64,000 nucleotides of DNA from assembly GCA_035624215.1 (NCBI GenBank), contig DASPRY010000048.1:62001-126000 (forward strand). The letters are read 5' to 3'. Below the pieces are notes generated by a model. That model was not told the origin of the DNA. It searched no databases and saw only the letters and a list, made by a program, of their open reading frames with translations. Every line of letters begins with the position of its first letter. The first letter of the stretch is position 1. The translations under genes were made by a program, and so were the position numbers. The DNA is from JAFAGX01 sp035624215 (GTDB taxonomy: Bacteria; Acidobacteriota; Terriglobia; Terriglobales; Acidobacteriaceae). This document shows positions 57,502 to 64,000 of this stretch, piece after piece.

Positions 57502-58416
57502 TCAAGCGACTGATTCATAGACCGGCTTGGCATCGTTGCCATTTCCTGACCCGTTAAGCAAGTCCTGCCGGAGCCGCTCCATTTGTGCTGATGCTTCCTT
57601 TATCTGTTCAGCATATGCGTGGCCCTGTCGCGGCAGAAATCCGCCATAGTTCTGCAGCAGAAGCCGGGCGTTCGCCTCTATCGCCGAGGTCTTGAAACGG
57701 GCCTGGTTGGAAAGGGCCGAGGTTAGCTTTTCTAACTGTAAATCGCGCAACGACAGCTCCTGGCGGCTCTGTGCAGTTTCTTTTTCAAGCACGCTGCCGT
57801 GATAGCGGATCAGTATAAACAGACATGCCGTGAGTACCAGCAGCAATGCATTGGTCAAAACAGTTTCTCGCAGGGCCTTGCTCAACGCGGCATCTCTGTC
57901 TCCGTCATATCTGGCAAAACGGTTGTTCTCCGCTACCGACAACAAAGCCAGAATGGTGCGCGCTTTGTCCATGTACTCCATGCCTTCGTTGGAGGCCACC
58001 AGCATGAATGCGCGATGGCGATATCCTTCCTGACGCAATTTAATCGAGTGTTCCATTTCCGCCTGCTTGGAACCAGCCAAAGACTCGAGTTGCGACTCGA
58101 GAGATCGTTCACGCTCGCTGCGACTTGCTAGCGCGGCACGAAGGGCGGCAAAATCATTTGCGATCCTGTCCTTAGCTTCCATGTAGGGTTGGAGGTACGC
58201 ATCGTCTTCGGTCAGCAAGTATCCCCGCTGCCCTGTCTCCATATCACTAAAATCCGTGAGAACGCGGGAGATCTTGGCTTGCACGGTGGCAGTTTCTGCG
58301 GTGAGCACGGCAATGTTGTGCAGTTGTTTTAAGTGATTGACAGCGAGATACCCGTTCCATGCCACGTACGCCAGTAGCGCGGGGGCTGCCACTTGCAGCG
58401 CAACTTTTCGAATCAT
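57502..58416 (-). CDS. CHASE3-domain membrane protein lacking a kinase domain
   Basis: 304 aa. N-terminal membrane helix (VALQVAAPALLAYVAWNGYL), a periplasmic CHASE3 domain with the signature DFSDMETGQRGYLLTEDDAYLQPYMEAK (DxETGxRGYLLTGxxxYLxPY), then a second membrane helix (ALLLVLTACLFILIRYHGSV) and a coiled-coil tail (EKETAQSRQELSLRDLQLEK) to the end. Normally such a sensor continues into HAMP, histidine kinase or GGDEF domains; none follows here. It could act by pairing with another sensor or be a truncated receptor. No signal is known for CHASE3. Confidence 0.85.
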   Translation of the reverse strand: MIRKVALQVAAPALLAYVAWNGYLAVNHLKQLHNIAVLTAETATVQAKISRVLTDFSDMETGQRGYLLTEDDAYLQPYMEAKDRIANDFAALRAALASRSERERSLESQLESLAGSKQAEMEHSIKLRQEGYRHRAFMLVASNEGMEYMDKARTILALLSVAENNRFARYDGDRDAALSKALRETVLTNALLLVLTACLFILIRYHGSVLEKETAQSRQELSLRDLQLEKLTSALSNQARFKTSAIEANARLLLQNYGGFLPRQGHAYAEQIKEASAQMERLRQDLLNGSGNGNDAKPVYESVA

Positions 58417-58561
58417 TTTTATGCCTACCTTGACTGATTGCTGCTTAAGAATAATAGGCTGATTTGCTGCAAGAGCCAGATTGTTTCTTTTGGTGCGCGG
58501 CGAGCATTAGCGGAAGGAGTTGTCGTCTGCCATCAAGAGAGAGAATACTACCGGTCAACTT

Positions 58562-58855
58562 TTACGAACTTGCCCTAACTAGAAGTTTCGATTGCAACAG
58601 CTCCCTGGGATCGAGCTCGCCGTTACCATCCACGTCCAGCTTGTTGAACTCTGCCTCCATAAAGCTCATCCACTCTCGCTTGGATATCTTGCCGTTGTGG
58701 TCAGCATCCATGAGAAGCAGCAGTTCTTTTACATGCTCATTTGCTTCCAGCAGTCTGTCCTGTTGCTTGGGGGGATTTTGCTTTTGCCCAAGCGCAATCG
58801 TAGTCAGAGCGCCACTCGCGCTCATCAACCCGATGAGCAAACCTCTTCTGGTCAT
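58562..58855 (-). CDS. Exported EF-hand protein
   Basis: 97 aa. A Tat-like or Sec signal (MTRRGLLIGLMSASGALTTIALG) is followed by two EF-hand calcium loops: DADHNGKISKREW (about residues 50-62) and DVDGNGELDPREL (about residues 75-87), each with the Asp/Asn/Gly spacing of the canonical 12-residue loop. Likely binds Ca2+ outside the cytoplasm. The N-terminal 'RR' resembles a twin-arginine motif but lacks the following consensus. No partner is evident; it lies between CHASE3 and rnpB. Confidence 0.85.
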   Translation of the reverse strand: MTRRGLLIGLMSASGALTTIALGQKQNPPKQQDRLLEANEHVKELLLLMDADHNGKISKREWMSFMEAEFNKLDVDGNGELDPRELLQSKLLVRASS

Positions 58856-59109
58856 TTTGAACTATCCTCCTGGATTCTTCTAGCCAGGCACGAAGCCGTT
58901 GGCGCGAACAGCTTTTCTACTCGCCGGTCCATTTATTTCCGTCGGCGCCTGGATGACGATTTTGACGTATTTCTGAAGAACGGGAATAGTTACGTGAGTA
59001 ACGGACAGTCAACAGACTGGTCTAAGGACGCCTCTGGCGCTAAGAACAGCGCGAGGGCGGCATAGCAGACGGCTAGTGACGAATGATCACGGCTAGCCTC
59101 AGCATCGAA

Positions 59110-59115
59110 TATAAT
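59110..59115 (+). promoter_or_regulatory. -10 box of the RNase P RNA promoter
   Basis: TATAAT lies six bases before the inferred 5' end of rnpB (59121), the right distance for a start site. No good -35 hexamer is seen 16-18 bases upstream. Confidence 0.65.
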
Positions 59116-59120
59116 GATTG

Positions 59121-59645
59121 AGTTGGCAGCTGGACCGGGCGGTCGCCCCGCCCATTCTGGTCGGAGCAGGTGGTAGGAGGCTCCTACGAGAATGGGCGGG
59201 GAGGAAAGTCCGAACTCCACAGAGCGGTGTGCCGGATAACATCCGGGAGGACGGATTAAAGTCCGTCCGACGGAAAGTACCACAGAAAACATACCGCCCC
59301 GCCCATTCTGGCAGGAGCCTCTAGGGTCGCCTGATCCTCCTTCGAGAATGGGCGGGGTAAGGGTGAAAAGGTGCGGTAAGAGCGCACCGCTGGCGCAGCA
59401 ATGCGGCAGGCAGGGCAAACCCCACACGGAGCAAGACCAAATAGGGAGGAAGTCCCGCCGGTTCGGTGGGTCCCGATTGAATTTGACGAGGACCTACGGA
59501 ACCGGCGGGACACGTGCTGACTCGGCGCGTTCAACCTCCGGGTAGGTCGCTTGAGCTGCGCAGCAATGCGCAGCCTAGAGGAATGGCCGTCCTGCCGGAG
59601 TGATCCGGCAGACAGAATTCGGCTTACAGGTCCGGCTGCCACAAC
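59121..59645 (+). ncRNA. rnpB: RNase P RNA (bacterial type A), with enlarged peripheral helices
   Basis: Catalytic RNA that matures tRNA 5' ends. P1 is formed by GGCAGCTGGACC (59125-59136) with GGTCCGGCTGCC (59629-59640), a 12-bp stem. Conserved core segments are GAGGAAAGTCCG, ACAGAAAACATACCGCC, TAAGGGTGAAAAGGTGCGGT followed by AAGAGCGCACCG, GGCAAACCCCAC and AGCAAGACCAAATAGG, all clearly matching E. coli M1 RNA. The helices equivalent to P3 and P12 each use the stem CCCCGCCCATTCT/AGAATGGGCGGGG. The region after AATAGG carries a long hairpin with a 13-bp stem GTCCCGCCGGTTC/GAACCGGCGGGAC. Total about 525 nt, longer than the usual 350-400. No overlapping protein gene is supported. Confidence 0.95.
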
Positions 59646-59838
59646 AAGCGATCCGATTTTCTGTCGGTATCTTTCCAAAAATTTTCGGTCAGAGTGTGTC
59701 CTACCACTTCGATTCTTGCAAGAGAACGACGTCAGATTCCCTGTGGCCGCGGATAAACGAGTTGAGGAGGTTAGTCCCTGACGATAAGTCGTGAGTACGC
59801 CCGTTGACCTTGGACGCTGGAGTCTGTTGCGAGCGCGT

Positions 59839-60267
59839 TTACGCGTCTTTGTAGAGAAATCCCGCGATCAGTGTTGCCAGGATCGATCCGATCCAAATAT
59901 CCAGCATCCAGCCGAGAGGAAAAATCCGCTCCATCGATGACCAGGTCGCCAGGGAAAAATTAAGCGGAAAGCTGGCGACGAATCCGACCAGCAACCCGAT
60001 TTTCAGCGCCGTTCCGGGGCCGGGACCCGAAGTCTGCCGCGACCAGGCATACAGGTACGCCAGAATAATACTGGCCAGCAGCAGGATGATGAACCACTGT
60101 CCGACGAAGAACGAATATCTTGGCTGGCTGACAAACAGACCTGCTTTTTGCCCTGCCTGGTAGCGCGCCTCCGTAATGACGAACTGGTTCACGACGAAGC
60201 TCCAGATGAACCAGACCACTCCACCCACCAACCCACCGAGAAACACTCGCCCGCGATTGACGGCCAT
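59839..60267 (-). CDS. Membrane protein, unknown
   Basis: 142 aa, about four hydrophobic helices: VFLGGLVGGVVWFIWSFVVNQ, SFFVGQWFIILLLASIILAYL, ALKIGLLVGFVASFPLNFSLA and WMLDIWIGSILATLIAGFLY. Begins MAVNRGRVFLGG at ATG 60267, preceded by GGAGGTGACC. No charged active-site residues stand out, except basic/acidic residues at helix ends. Function not recognised; it stands between rnpB and the broken OmpA-type gene. Confidence 0.68.
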   Translation of the reverse strand: MAVNRGRVFLGGLVGGVVWFIWSFVVNQFVITEARYQAGQKAGLFVSQPRYSFFVGQWFIILLLASIILAYLYAWSRQTSGPGPGTALKIGLLVGFVASFPLNFSLATWSSMERIFPLGWMLDIWIGSILATLIAGFLYKDA

Positions 60268-60367
60268 CGGTCACCTCCGACGCAAAGAATCAGAGATCAT
60301 GACGGAGATAATGCCGGGAAGGATACCACCAAAAACACCCGGATGTAGAAAACATTGATAAGGACAC

Positions 60368-60930
60368 CTACTTCGGCGGAGTCGTTGGCGTTTGACTACC
60401 CGCCGCCGGGTTGGGGGAAGTTGCGCTGGCCCCGGTTTGGGGCGCCATCACATCACCAATCACATCGCCCGACACGATCATTTCCACACGCCGATTCAGC
60501 TTGCGTCCGGCAGCCGTGTTGTTGTCCGCGATCGGGTTGGCCTTTCCCATGCCTTTGGCAAATACATTGTTAATGGAAATACCAGAATCGACCAGGTAGT
60601 CACGAACGGTTGCCGCGCGCTTTTCGGAAAGCCGCTGGTTGAATTCGTCGCCGCCGGTGCTGTCGGTGTATCCCTCGATCTGCAGTTTCAATTCAGGATA
60701 GGCCAGCACGATACCCGAAATGCGCGCCAAACGCTCCCGAGCCGCAGGTTTCAACGTGTATTGACCGGGATCAAAGAGCACGTCGGGCATGCTGACTACC
60801 AGGCCACGTTCGGTATCTCTGGTATCGAGCACCTGGTTGAGTTGTTTAAGCAGCCGGGCGCGCATTTCTTCTTTTTGCCGGATGGCTTCCTGCTTCTCTT
60901 TCTCGGCTTGCTCGGCGACCTGCCTGTTCG
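60368..60930 (-). pseudogene. 3' fragment of OmpA-type gene (C-terminal OmpA domain), displaced by frameshift
   Basis: In this frame a coiled-coil part (VAEQAEKEKQEAIRQKEEMRA) is followed by the OmpA peptidoglycan-binding domain: VLFDPGQYTLKPAARERLAR, QIEGYTDSTGGDEFNQRLSEKRAATVRDYL and NNTAAGRKLNRRVEMIVSGD, with the Asp and Arg that hold diaminopimelate. It continues naturally from the gene at 60981-61979, but reading is broken by a TAG at 60981-60983 and, about 60 bases on near 60920, a one-base shift. No start codon with a ribosome-binding site is seen here, so it is the 3' half of a broken or mis-sequenced gene. Confidence 0.8.
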
Positions 60931-60980
60931 GCCTCGGCCTGCGCTTTCTGCTGCTCGGCCAATGCGACGGCCTGCTGCTG

Positions 60981-61979
60981 CTAAGCTGCCGCCTGGGCTG
61001 CCTCAGCCTCGGCGCGACGGCGCGCGTCTTCTTCGGCCTGCGCTTTGGCTTTGGCTTCGGCTTCTGCGGAGGCTTTGGCGTCAGCTTCGGCTTTTTCCTG
61101 GGCTTCCTGCATGGCACGTTTTTCCGCAGCCACGCGCTCTTCTTCCTTGTTCTTCAGCGTCAATACGCGCGCATCTTCGGCCATCTGGGTGGCGCCGCGG
61201 GCCGCGGTTCCAATCGGAGTTCTCCCTTGTTTGCGCTGCAGATAGTCTTCGGCACGCATCAGGAAATCCTGCGCTTTGCTCAGACTGTCAGGCGCATACT
61301 GTTCTGCTCCCGCTGCCTTGGCGATGGCAACGGCATTGCGTGCTTCGAGCAGGTCGAGCGGAGTGTTTGGAGCAGCCTTGGTGGAAGGAAGCTGATCCGC
61401 GGGAATATCAACGGTGAATTCCACGCCCTCCAGCATGTCGAACTTCGCGTCGATTGGGGTTTCGAATCCCTTGGTCTCCTGGCGCACGATGTTCTCAACG
61501 ACCACTAAATCGCTGGGATGGATGACTGCGAAATAAGGCTCCGCAGTGATGACCAATCCGAACGCCTGCAGATCGGTAGTCACGTCGATTTTGCTTCTTC
61601 CATCACTGTTCGGAACCATCTCGCCCAGATTGACGGACCGGCCTTCCGGCGTGATCGCCCATAAGACGTAAGTGAGATATTGGGCACCGAACTTAGACGC
61701 GGGCTGCAGCCGCTGAATTTCGGCGCTGATCGCCAGGCGTCCTTCTTTGCCGTCCACTTTGGCGCGGCCTGTCGCATCGGGCATGAGGCTGGTGCCCTTT
61801 AAATCGACGGTTGTGGAACCGCCGCGATGCCGGTAGTTCACCGCCTTGGTGGTGCGCGACACCACTTTCACGCGAAAGATCGGAGTCTGATCCATGGGCT
61901 CGACTGGCGCGGTGTTTTGCTGCGCCCACGCGGACGCGACGAACAGGATCACCGATAGCGCGACCAGAGCCTTCTTCAT
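60981..61979 (-). pseudogene. 5' part of OmpA-type gene (secreted, coiled-coil), stop before the OmpA domain
   Basis: 332 aa from ATG 61979. Signal peptide MKKALVALSVILFVASAWAQ, then a beta-rich domain (PIFRVKVVSRTTKAVNYRHR; LTYVLWAITPEGRSVNLGEM), a DUF4398-like helical part (LLEARNAVAIAKAAGAEQYA; ALTYAEDYLQRK-type), and an Ala/Glu/Lys coiled coil (AEADAKASAEAEAKAKAQAE). It ends at TAG in an Ala/Gln-rich coding run where CAG would continue the reading. The OmpA domain that should follow is in another frame downstream (60368-60930). The intact protein would be a peptidoglycan-anchored periplasmic protein. Either a real pseudogene or sequence errors in low-complexity DNA. Confidence 0.85.
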
Positions 61980-62212
61980 ACTTGCCTCCACATCATTTGC
62001 CTTGCGAAGTATTTCACGCAGGGCAGCACAACTGGAAGTGCTTCCACAGCTACGACCAGCATTCCTTCCTTGCCATAGACGATTTCGAAAGTGCAAACCT
62101 GTGAACCCACGCCGTTAACCCCACCCCTAGTGGTCACCTAGTCAGTTAGCCACAATTTCTCGCGGTTCCCTATTCGCAGTTCTCATCCTCGTACCGACCT
62201 AAAACTTTCCTA

Positions 62213-62240
62213 TTGACAACAGGACATTTAGGCGTAGGAT
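62213..62240 (+). promoter_or_regulatory. Sigma-70-type promoter of the division cluster
   Basis: TTGACA (62213-62218), a 16-bp spacer, and TAGGAT (62235-62240). The perfect -35 box and near-consensus -10 lie directly before the MraZ-type operator, so transcription of mraZ-rsmH should start within the repeat array. Confidence 0.7.
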
Positions 62241-62275
62241 GTGGTCAAAAGTGGTTCTAAGTGGTCAACATGGGG
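62240..62275 (+). promoter_or_regulatory. Putative MraZ operator: four GTGG-type boxes at 10-bp spacing
   Basis: TGTGGTCAAAA GTGGTTCTAA GTGGTCAACA TGGGG: direct copies of (G)TGG at 62241, 62251, 62261 and 62271, each one helical turn apart. MraZ octamers bind such direct repeats in front of their own gene in E. coli (TGGGN) and mycoplasmas (AAAGTGG type), so this is likely the autoregulatory site. Confidence 0.7.
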
Positions 62276-62452
62276 CACGGCGGTGGGCGGATTTGCTAGA
62301 CCGAGAGGCGCCAGTGGAATTCGCGGCTGACTTCCCCAAAAACAGCCGGAATGAACCTGAAATCAATGACCCTTTCACCGCTTATACCTCCCTGGTTTTG
62401 ATGGCAGCAGTGGCTGCCAAACGGTACGGCGCCCCCTTAAAGGGCAAAACGC

Positions 62453-62893
62453 ATGTTTCGCGGCAATCACCCAACCCGCGTGGACGAAAAGGGAAGACTC
62501 AAAGTCCCTGCGGAATTCAAGCGCGTGATCGACGAGAAGTACGGTCAGCAATTTTACATCACCAGCCTAGACGGGAAGGTTGCTCAAGTTTATCCCTTCG
62601 AGGAATGGGAGCGGATCGAGCAGAAACTGGCCGGCCTCTCCACTTTCAATCCTACGAAGAAAAAATTTCTGGACCGGGTGAACTACTGGGGGCAGCTGGT
62701 CGAGATGGACGGGCAAGGGCGGCTGCTGATGCCGCAAATGTTGCGGGATGCGGCGCAGATCAAGGGCGAAGTGGCCGTGACCGGAAACTTGACGCATTTG
62801 ATCGTGCGCAACCTCGAGCAGTACCGGCAGGAGATTGAGCAGCAGCCATTTACGTCTGAGGATGAGAAGACGCTCGACGAGCTGGGCATCTAG
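62453..62893 (+). CDS. mraZ: Transcriptional regulator MraZ
   Basis: 146 aa DNA-binding protein heading the division and cell-wall (dcw) cluster. Two AbrB-like MraZ half-domains: MFRGNHPTRVDEKGRLKVPA EFK (residues 1-23), and VEMDGQGRLLMPQMLRDAA (residues about 82-100), both with the DxKGRxxxP motif. It represses its own promoter in model organisms. The ATG follows AAAGGGCAAAACGC. The stop codon TAG overlaps the GTG of rsmH by one base, so the two are translationally coupled. The leader of about 200 nt is unusually long. Confidence 0.96.
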   Translation: MFRGNHPTRVDEKGRLKVPAEFKRVIDEKYGQQFYITSLDGKVAQVYPFEEWERIEQKLAGLSTFNPTKKKFLDRVNYWGQLVEMDGQGRLLMPQMLRDAAQIKGEVAVTGNLTHLIVRNLEQYRQEIEQQPFTSEDEKTLDELGI

Positions 62894-63855
62894 TGGGCGA
62901 GGGTTTGCAAGACACCCCCGAGCGGGGTGGGCATGGCAGGAAAGAAGAAACTGGCCATGTTCCCGTTCTTTTAAAAGAAGCGATCGACTTTTTAGCCGTC
63001 CGGCGTGGCGGGACCTATATCGACGCCACGGTGGGCCTTGGCGGGCACAGCTACGAAATCGCAAGACGCCTCGGCGCACCGGGTCATTTGATTGCGGTCG
63101 ATAAAGATCCTGCGGCGCTCGCAATCGCGCAGCGAAAGCTGGCCGTCAGTCCTCGGTCAGCGGTCGTTGGTAAACCGGCAGACTGGCCGACGGTGGAGTT
63201 GATTCATGGTTCGTTCGCGGATTTGGCGAACGATCAACCACGGACGATCGACGACGGGGTTGATGGAATCCTCGCAGACTTGGGAGTAAGCAGCCTGCAG
63301 TTTTCCAATCCGGCGCGAGGCTTCAGTTTTCAGGCGGAAGGACCGCTCGACATGCGGATGGACCCGCAAGCCGAGCTCACCGCCGAACAAGTGGTAAACC
63401 ACTTCGACGAGCGCAAGCTTGCCGATGTGATTTACGAATTCGGTGAGGAAAGGAGGTCGCGGAGAATCGCCAGAGCCATTGTCCGGTCGCGGCCGATACG
63501 GACTACTGTGCAACTTGCAGAGATCGTATCAGCCGCGGCCTGGCCAATGAAACCCGAGCGCATTCATCCGGCGACCCGAACCTTTCAGGCTCTCCGAATC
63601 TTCGTAAACCATGAGTTGGACGATCTGCGGGGGCTGCTAAGTGCGGCTCCGCAGATGCTGAAACCGGGCGGGCGGCTGGTGATCATCAGCTTTCATTCGC
63701 TGGAGGACAGAATCGTGAAAGACGCTCTACGCGAGGGAATGAAGCAAGGTCACTATCGTTTACTGACAAGAAAACCAGTAACCCCCGGTCAAGAAGAGAT
63801 CGATCGCAATCCGCGAGCGCGCAGCGCAAAATTACGAGCTGCGGAAAAAATTTAG
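62893..63855 (+). CDS. rsmH: 16S rRNA m4C1402 N4-methyltransferase RsmH
   Basis: 320 aa SAM-dependent enzyme methylating C1402 in the decoding centre of 16S rRNA. Start GTG 62893. Motifs: GHVPVLLKEAIDFLAVRRGG, YIDATVGLGGHSYEIARRLG (SAM site), IAVDKDPAALAIAQRKL, GILADLGVSSLQFSNPARGFSFQ (catalytic LGVSSxQ) and RTFQALRIFVNHELDDL. All are conserved features of RsmH. It is the second gene of the dcw cluster. The N-terminus is longer than in E. coli by about 18 residues (EGLQDTPERGGHGRKEETGH). A CATTCCGAG-type repeat follows before the next gene. Confidence 0.96.
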   Translation: MGEGLQDTPERGGHGRKEETGHVPVLLKEAIDFLAVRRGGTYIDATVGLGGHSYEIARRLGAPGHLIAVDKDPAALAIAQRKLAVSPRSAVVGKPADWPTVELIHGSFADLANDQPRTIDDGVDGILADLGVSSLQFSNPARGFSFQAEGPLDMRMDPQAELTAEQVVNHFDERKLADVIYEFGEERRSRRIARAIVRSRPIRTTVQLAEIVSAAAWPMKPERIHPATRTFQALRIFVNHELDDLRGLLSAAPQMLKPGGRLVIISFHSLEDRIVKDALREGMKQGHYRLLTRKPVTPGQEEIDRNPRARSAKLRAAEKI

Positions 63856-63896
63856 ATGTAGGTGCGGGCGTCCCGCCCGTGCGCAACAACGATCTT

Positions 63897-63950
63897 TGAA
63901 ATTTGTCATTCCGAGCTGCCGTTCGCAGCCGCGCTTGCGCGGCGAGGACG
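63897..63950. repeat. GTCATTCCGAG repeat between rsmH and the next division gene
   Basis: ATTTGTCATTCCGAGCTGCC then GTTCGCAGCCGCGCTTGCGCGG. The first part is the same family as 41802; the rest is a short hairpin (CCGCGC-TT-GCGCGG). It splits rsmH from the following gene in an otherwise compact cluster. Confidence 0.5.
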
Positions 63951-63952
63951 GG

Positions 63953-64000
63953 ATGCAACAAGTAAGACGAAAAAGTTTCCGGGGCAGCATCGCCTCTCTC
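63953..64000 (+). CDS. Start of next dcw gene (possible ftsL), cut by window end
   Basis: ATG 63953 preceded by GAGGACGGG opens a frame MQQVRRKSFRGSIASL that runs off the window. Position after rsmH is where ftsL lies in most bacteria, and basic N-terminal residues are compatible with FtsL. Only 16 residues are visible, so identity is positional inference. Confidence 0.4.
   Translation, partial: MQQVRRKSFRGSIASL

Larger units (their letters stand above)
61980..62452. other. Intergenic region with mraZ promoter and leader
   Basis: About 470 bp between divergent genes. It holds the mraZ promoter and operator repeats (listed separately) and a leader of about 200 nt. A frame covering the leader and overlapping mraZ (62239-62838) has no family resemblance and is considered a shadow. 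Confidence 0.6.

Noticed and set aside
60392..61417. 341-aa plus-strand frame over the broken OmpA gene
   Set aside because: It is the antisense of coding DNA with OmpA and coiled-coil features, so it is a shadow.
62239..62838. 199-aa frame covering the mraZ leader and overlapping mraZ
   Set aside because: No family resemblance, and over most of its length it is an out-of-frame copy of mraZ. The start is inside the operator repeats.

Overview
This 64 kb window looks like chromosomal DNA of an acidobacterium, probably a soil lineage near the Terriglobia/'Koribacter' group. That placement is inferred from several things. Palindromic intergenic repeats of the type common in those genomes occur throughout (GGACAGCCG..CGGCTGTCC, GGCACGGCTTCAGCCGTGCC, TCATCCTGAG, GTCATTCCGAG). 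There are many secreted or lipoprotein genes with Ig-like, propeller or TPR architecture. Small lineage-type genes and a dnaX-ybaB-recR block are also present. No phage, IS transposase, CRISPR array or rRNA operon was seen.

Layout. 1-9.5 kb: dihydrolipoamide dehydrogenase (cut by the window edge), a LysE exporter, an rRNA/tRNA pseudouridine synthase, GAF, rhodanese and PilZ proteins, and a run of secreted proteins (propeller lipoprotein, phosphate-selective-type porin). 10-18 kb: an acyl-CoA synthetase/ketopantoate reductase pair, a REC-PAS protein, SRP GTPase Ffh, a CPBP protease, an HDAC-like deacetylase and threonine aldolase. 19-24 kb: an electron-transfer-flavoprotein module (etfB, etfA, ETF-quinone oxidoreductase), then moaA behind a structured leader that is probably a molybdenum cofactor riboswitch. 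25-28 kb: a short Fo cluster (atpI, atpB, atpE) without F1 genes. 28-33 kb: a large repeat/PilZ protein, a CHAD-Ppx/GppA-HD fusion and a nuclease-like protein. 33-36 kb: recR, ybaB and dnaX. 37-42 kb: an irregular tRNA, PcrA/UvrD helicase carrying repeat-derived segments, and an APC permease. 42-48 kb: methylmalonyl-CoA mutase catalytic subunit, a lipid/diacylglycerol kinase, purM, and a double-length ThyX-family protein. 48-58 kb: FabG, GNAT, dienelactone hydrolase, XRE regulator, purH and a TPR protein. 59-64 kb: RNase P RNA, a broken OmpA-type gene, and the start of the division/cell-wall cluster (mraZ, rsmH, probable ftsL).

The ETF module should pass electrons from acyl-CoA dehydrogenases to quinone. 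Methylmalonyl-CoA mutase and the acyl-CoA ligase fit acyl-CoA metabolism. purM and purH are separate purine-synthesis genes. No large new operon-type system was recognised. The most unusual signals are: (a) an RNase P RNA in which two different helices carry the same 13-nt stem; (b) several families of intergenic micro-repeats arranged as inverted pairs; (c) a palindromic element found twice between genes and once in frame inside pcrA; (d) a CHAD domain fused to the HD portion of Ppx/GppA; (e) a tandem ThyX; and (f) a tRNA with G3:U70 and an irregular anticodon arm. All family assignments are from reading motifs and were not checked against databases.
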